Below are positions 60,301-64,000 of a stretch of DNA of 64,000 nucleotides, piece after piece. This DNA comes from Chlamydomonas reinhardtii (lineage: Eukaryota > Chlorophyta > Chlorophyceae > Chlamydomonadales > Chlamydomonadaceae), in the NCBI RefSeq assembly GCF_000002595.2, contig NC_057005.1, forward strand, positions 7,861,193-7,925,192, given 5' to 3'. The notes below the pieces were generated by a model that saw only the letters and a program-made list of their open reading frames with translations, was not told the DNA's origin and did not search any database. The translations under genes were made by a program, and so were the position numbers. Within the stretch, counting starts at the first letter, position 1, and every line of letters starts with the position of its first letter.

Positions 60301-63300
60301 TCCAGCAGCTGCCGCAACAGCTGCGCGCCCTCGTCCGCCTGCTGCTGGGCGCACACGCTCGTCCCCGCCTTGCAGGACGTGGACGCCACCTGGTTCAGCC
60401 CCACACCCAGCCACACGGCCAGCCGCGTGAACGCGGGCCAGTCCACGGCAGCTGCGGGCTCTGGCGGGCTACGGTACAGCGCTGCCGGCATGCGCAAGGC
60501 CAGCGTGATGGCTACCTGTGCACGTCAGAGGGAGTTGTGTATTAAGGAAGCGTGCGGGCAAAGCAGACGAGGTCACCACAAGCCGTCAATAACACTGCAG
60601 CATGCAACGCCATGGGCGCACGCCGTCGCTGTTGCCACGTCAGCACACACGTCCCCGCCCTGGCACTGCACTGCAATGCGCTGCGCTACACTGCACACAA
60701 CTCACACACGGGGCCTACGCACCTGGTGAAGGCCCATGGCACCTGGAATTGCGCATGTGATGAGCTTCATTGACAGCTCCATGCTCACGTCGGCACCCGC
60801 ACTAGCCCAGTCCCTGCTTGTGCAGGTCGCGACGAAGCTGGTCGCCATCCCTGCCGCCGGCAAGCCGCCGTGACCCGACGTGGGCGCGGCCCTTGCTGCA
60901 GACAGCAACGGCGCCGACGTGGCGCTGTGCAGCCCGCCAGTGGCAGTTTGTGCAGCCCCCGTCTCAGTGCCGTTCGATGCAAGTGGCTGGTGCTGTTGGC
61001 TGTGGTAGTGGTGGTGGTGGCAGTGCTCCGCCGCCAGCTGCAGTGTGTGGCCGTGCTGCAGCTCCAGCGGCAGCGCCACCAGCTCGGGCTGATCCAGGGC
61101 CACCCGTCTGCAGGGCTCGGGGCCCCGGACGCCCAGCTGCAGCGCGCCACCAGCTGCCCCCGCATCCAAGGCCTCCTCCGCGGCCGACTGCAGCTGGATA
61201 TAGCGCAGCAGCGCCACCTCCAGCGCCCTGTGCTGCTGCTTACTAACGGTCGTGCTGGCGGGGTTGGTTGCGTTGGCCAGCAGGACTGTCAGCCGCGACT
61301 CTGCGATGCCCGCGAAAGCAGTTGCTACCATTGGAACCTCATCCACGGCCGGTGCCGGCCCTGCACTTGTCCGACTGGTTGTAGGCCCCCCGTCCGACAC
61401 CTGCCGGTTGGGGCTCGGCCGTCGGTGCGCCGGCTGCTGACCCTGAGGCACCGGCTGCCAGCGCTGCAGCTGTTGGTGGGCGAGGCGATCGCCCAGCTCC
61501 TGGCAGCGGCCCGCCAGGGTCCAGCGGTCCGACTGCCCTGGGGCCAGGCAGCGCGGTGAGGATACGACCAGCCGCGGACCCAGACTAACTGCATCAGGCG
61601 GAGCTCGCTCGCCCTGTAATGGCACGGCCGGATCTCCAGTGCCCGCTGCCACCGCCACGGCCTCCGCTTCATGAGCACCCTGACCGGGGTTCACTCCCGA
61701 CCTGCCTTCATGGTCACCAGCTGCGGCGTCCGGCTGGTCAGATCGTTGCTGCTGCTGCTGCTGCTGCTGCGCTGCAGCCTCCTCCAGGTCCCCTCCGTGC
61801 GCTGGCGTCAGCACCAGCTGTGACAGGGGCCCAGCAGGTGAGTGCGGGGGAGCGCTGCCCCGCAGGCCGTCACTGTCAGCCGCATGCGTGCCGGCAGCTG
61901 CTGGTGCCTCCACACCGGGCGTTGCCTCCTGGTGGCCCTGCGCCATGCTGCTAGCGCCGCGCACTGCCCCGTCGTCTGGCCGCAGACCCCCCTCATCCGT
62001 GTCGACGTGACCACCCTCTGGTGCAGCCTTCGCCGACACTGTGCCTTCTGGGACTGCCTCCGGTGGCACCACCCTTGGCGCAGCCGCCCCGGTAAGTGCC
62101 GGCTGCGCGGTCGCCGGCCCCAGTTCGCCCGCCATATCTGGTGCTGCAGCCACCTCCCCAGACTCGGCTGCCTCCACTGCCGCTGCGGCCGGCACTGCTG
62201 CCGTCGAGGAACTGGGCGAAGGCGTCGTGGCAGTCGCCTCCGCTGCCTCGGCTCCTGACACAGCTGCCTCCGCAACCGCCGTATGCATATCCGGCACATT
62301 CGCCGCAAGCCGCCCTGCCGCTGGCCCTACAGCCTCCTGCGCCGCTACGCCTGGCCCCGCAACGAGGTCCGCTGTTGCGGCTAGTGCTGCCTGCGGAGCC
62401 GTTGCCGCCATCGTCACATCAGGTACTGCCGCCGACTGCACTGCTGCCTCGACACCGAGCACTGGCGCTGCCTCCACTGCAGCCTCGGGCAGAGCTGCTG
62501 CCTTCTCGGGCGCAGCGCCGGCCTCTGCAAGCATCGCTTCCTGCGGCGCACCCACCTCGACGGATTCGACCGCCTCAGGATCATACCAGGAAGGATGGAG
62601 AACTGCGGGCGTAGCGCGCCGGGACTTTGGCACTGCCGCAGGCACAGGTGGTTTTCCATCCATCATTATCCCTATGAAATAACAGGGGCAGATACAACCG
62701 TTCGTGCGTGTTGCATCCTTTACTGGCATTCGTGCAAGCACGGGCGCATTGCGGGCATCGCGGACAATGCCAAATAATGTCAGTCAATGCACACCCTGTG
62801 TCCCCCCCACCCCCGTTTGGTCTGGTTTAGCTTGGGCTGGAATTTACAACCCCCATGCACCCACCAACAGTGTCCGTGTGTTCATGGGCTGCGTCCTGAC
62901 GGCTGCTGCCGTGTCCCGGACTGTGGGGCACTGTGGGCGCTGCGCGCTCCTCCCGCTCGCCATCCGATGACGACGAGTGCAGCTCATAGTCCTGACACGA
63001 TACCTTGCTGCCCAGTAGGGTGGGGGCCGGGGCTGGCGGGGCCAGCTGCTGGGACTGTGAGGCGCTCGGCTGCTGTGCGAGCGGCACGCGGCGCAATGCC
63101 TTCAAGCCGCGCGCCAGCACGGCTTGCGCCGGCCCAGGCGTGGCTTGTGCGGACGATGTGCGACCGTCAGTCGCATGGATGACAGGGGCTGCGTCATGTG
63201 CACGTGCATGCGCACCCGCACCCACGGGTTGCTCGGGCGGCATCAGGATCGCCGCCCGCGCGCTTGTGCCGCCCGGTTGTTGTTGGCTGGGACCCGCTCC

Positions 63301-64000
63301 GCCGCAAGCCGAGGCCACTGTGCCTCCCCGGTCGTGTTGAGAGCTGGTGCTGGTGCTCGTGCTGGACGTGGAGTGGGTGGTGATCACCGCCAGCAGCCGC
63401 TCCACTCCGGCAGAAGCCGCCGCGCATGTGTCGTTGTGGGTAATAGCCAAAGGAATCAGCGCGGGTACATCTATCTGTGTACGCGCACCGCTGTGGCCAC
63501 CGGCGTCCGAATACATGGCTGCCCCTACAGGCTTGGAGGCGGGTTGCTGCTTGCCAGCCCCAGGCTCCCCTCCCGCTGCAAATGCCAGCTGCTCCTGCTT
63601 CGACCGCTCCTCATCCTGCTGCCCCTTCATCGACAGCTGCTGCACAACCACCAAGGGCAACTGCTGGTCAGGAGTCCAACTGGGACAACCAGCCACTGCC
63701 GCCACCGCCGTCGCTGACTGCTGCAGGCCCACGTCCTTGCCGGGGTCTGGGACCGGGCTGGGGACCGGGCGGTCCGCCCCCAGCAGCTGGTCAGCTGGCC
63801 GCCGTGCGGGGCGTTCAAACTGCCCGTGCTGGGCTCCCGCGACCTCGCGTGTGCCGGGGTCCAGCTCCTTCGCGTGTGAGCCGCCAGCAGCGTCAGCGGC
63901 GGGACCAGGAGCGGGAGCTGACAGCTCGCGCTTGGCAAGCTGTGGAGGAGGCTGCAGCTGTTGTTGCTGTTGTTGTTTCTGCTGCTGTTGTTGTTGCTGT
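57365..64000 (-). CDS. Very large Gln/Ala-rich protein, unknown, cut by window edge
   Basis: Five minus-strand exons keep one frame: 62875-64000 (open at the edge), 60723-62671, 59964-60515, 59389-59799, 57365-59170. At least 1,947 residues are visible. Most is low complexity: poly-Gln at the right edge and after DEVLEEARLRRRQQQQQ, and a ~500-residue Ala/Val/Glu-rich stretch in exon 60723-62671. Three parts look folded: WPAFTRLAVWLGVGLNQVAS with its surroundings, LAQLLELYWAARCCFRTEEW through VCCKMLFSPAWPSALQLPG, and ILVRGWREVGPESSGQHRTC through VEQLKAYSRRAGQI. The C-terminus is TVNTLGDVWDIIGA. No family was recognised; the composition resembles volvocine regulatory proteins. The junction at 62875/62671 was chosen for phase (G|gtgggt to tag|GG) and is the weakest. 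Confidence 0.68.
59297..59373. repeat. (ACCC)n tetranucleotide repeat
   Basis: About 19 units inside an intron of the large Gln-rich gene, close to its donor (on the minus strand GTGG units follow gtatgatagtagtgc). Confidence 0.97.
62818..62870 (-). repeat. Short dispersed motif, copy 5
   Basis: On the minus strand: GGGGGTTGTAAATTCCAGCC, then CAAGCTAAACCAGACC. It lies at the start of an intron of the Gln-rich gene, in inverse orientation to the other four copies. Confidence 0.6.

Overview
The window looks like nuclear DNA of a volvocine green alga (Chlamydomonas/Volvox kind). It is GC-rich and densely split by short GT-AG introns, its proteins are rich in Ala/Gln/Gly/Pro, and it is full of (CA)n and other short tandem repeats. 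It carries cilium-type genes, and at least one gene has a TGTAA poly(A) signal, as volvocine genes do. A run of 100 N (7624-7723) marks an assembly gap. The species cannot be fixed from the sequence. No rRNA, tRNA or CRISPR was seen.

Layout, left to right: a minus-strand first exon running off the left edge (1-323); a 12-exon EF-hand/p25-alpha (TPPP-like) gene (2247-11968) whose 4.1-kb intron holds a tandem ~855-bp repeat and the gap; a poorly resolved minus-strand Ala/Gln-rich gene (14679-17354); a 13-exon secreted GH5 endo-beta-mannanase (18833-24567); an organelle-type LON-N-domain protein (26318-29562); a small two-helix membrane protein (minus, 30855-32158) divergent from a UBC16/UBE2W-type ubiquitin-conjugating enzyme (32553-34286); ATP-type PEP carboxykinase (36070-40410); the cilium dynein-regulatory-complex protein DRC9/IQCG (minus, 42523-45269); a decayed Fanzor (eukaryotic TnpB relative) locus (minus, about 46700-48440); a PP2C phosphatase (48656-50974); quinolinate phosphoribosyltransferase of NAD synthesis (53543-55906); and a very large Gln/Ala-rich protein running off the right edge (minus, 57365-64000).

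The genes do not form one pathway. PEPCK (gluconeogenesis), QPRT (NAD synthesis), mannanase (wall or extracellular polysaccharide), PP2C and E2 are housekeeping or signalling genes. DRC9 and the p25-alpha protein point to a ciliated cell. The spaces between genes, mainly 24.6-26.3, 40.4-42.5, 45.3-46.4, 51-53.5 and 55.9-57.3 kb, share several dispersed repeat families.

The most notable item is the Fanzor relic. Exon boundaries were read by eye from splice consensus, reading phase and protein-family continuity; ten gene models close in phase throughout. Starts and mini-exons are the least certain parts.
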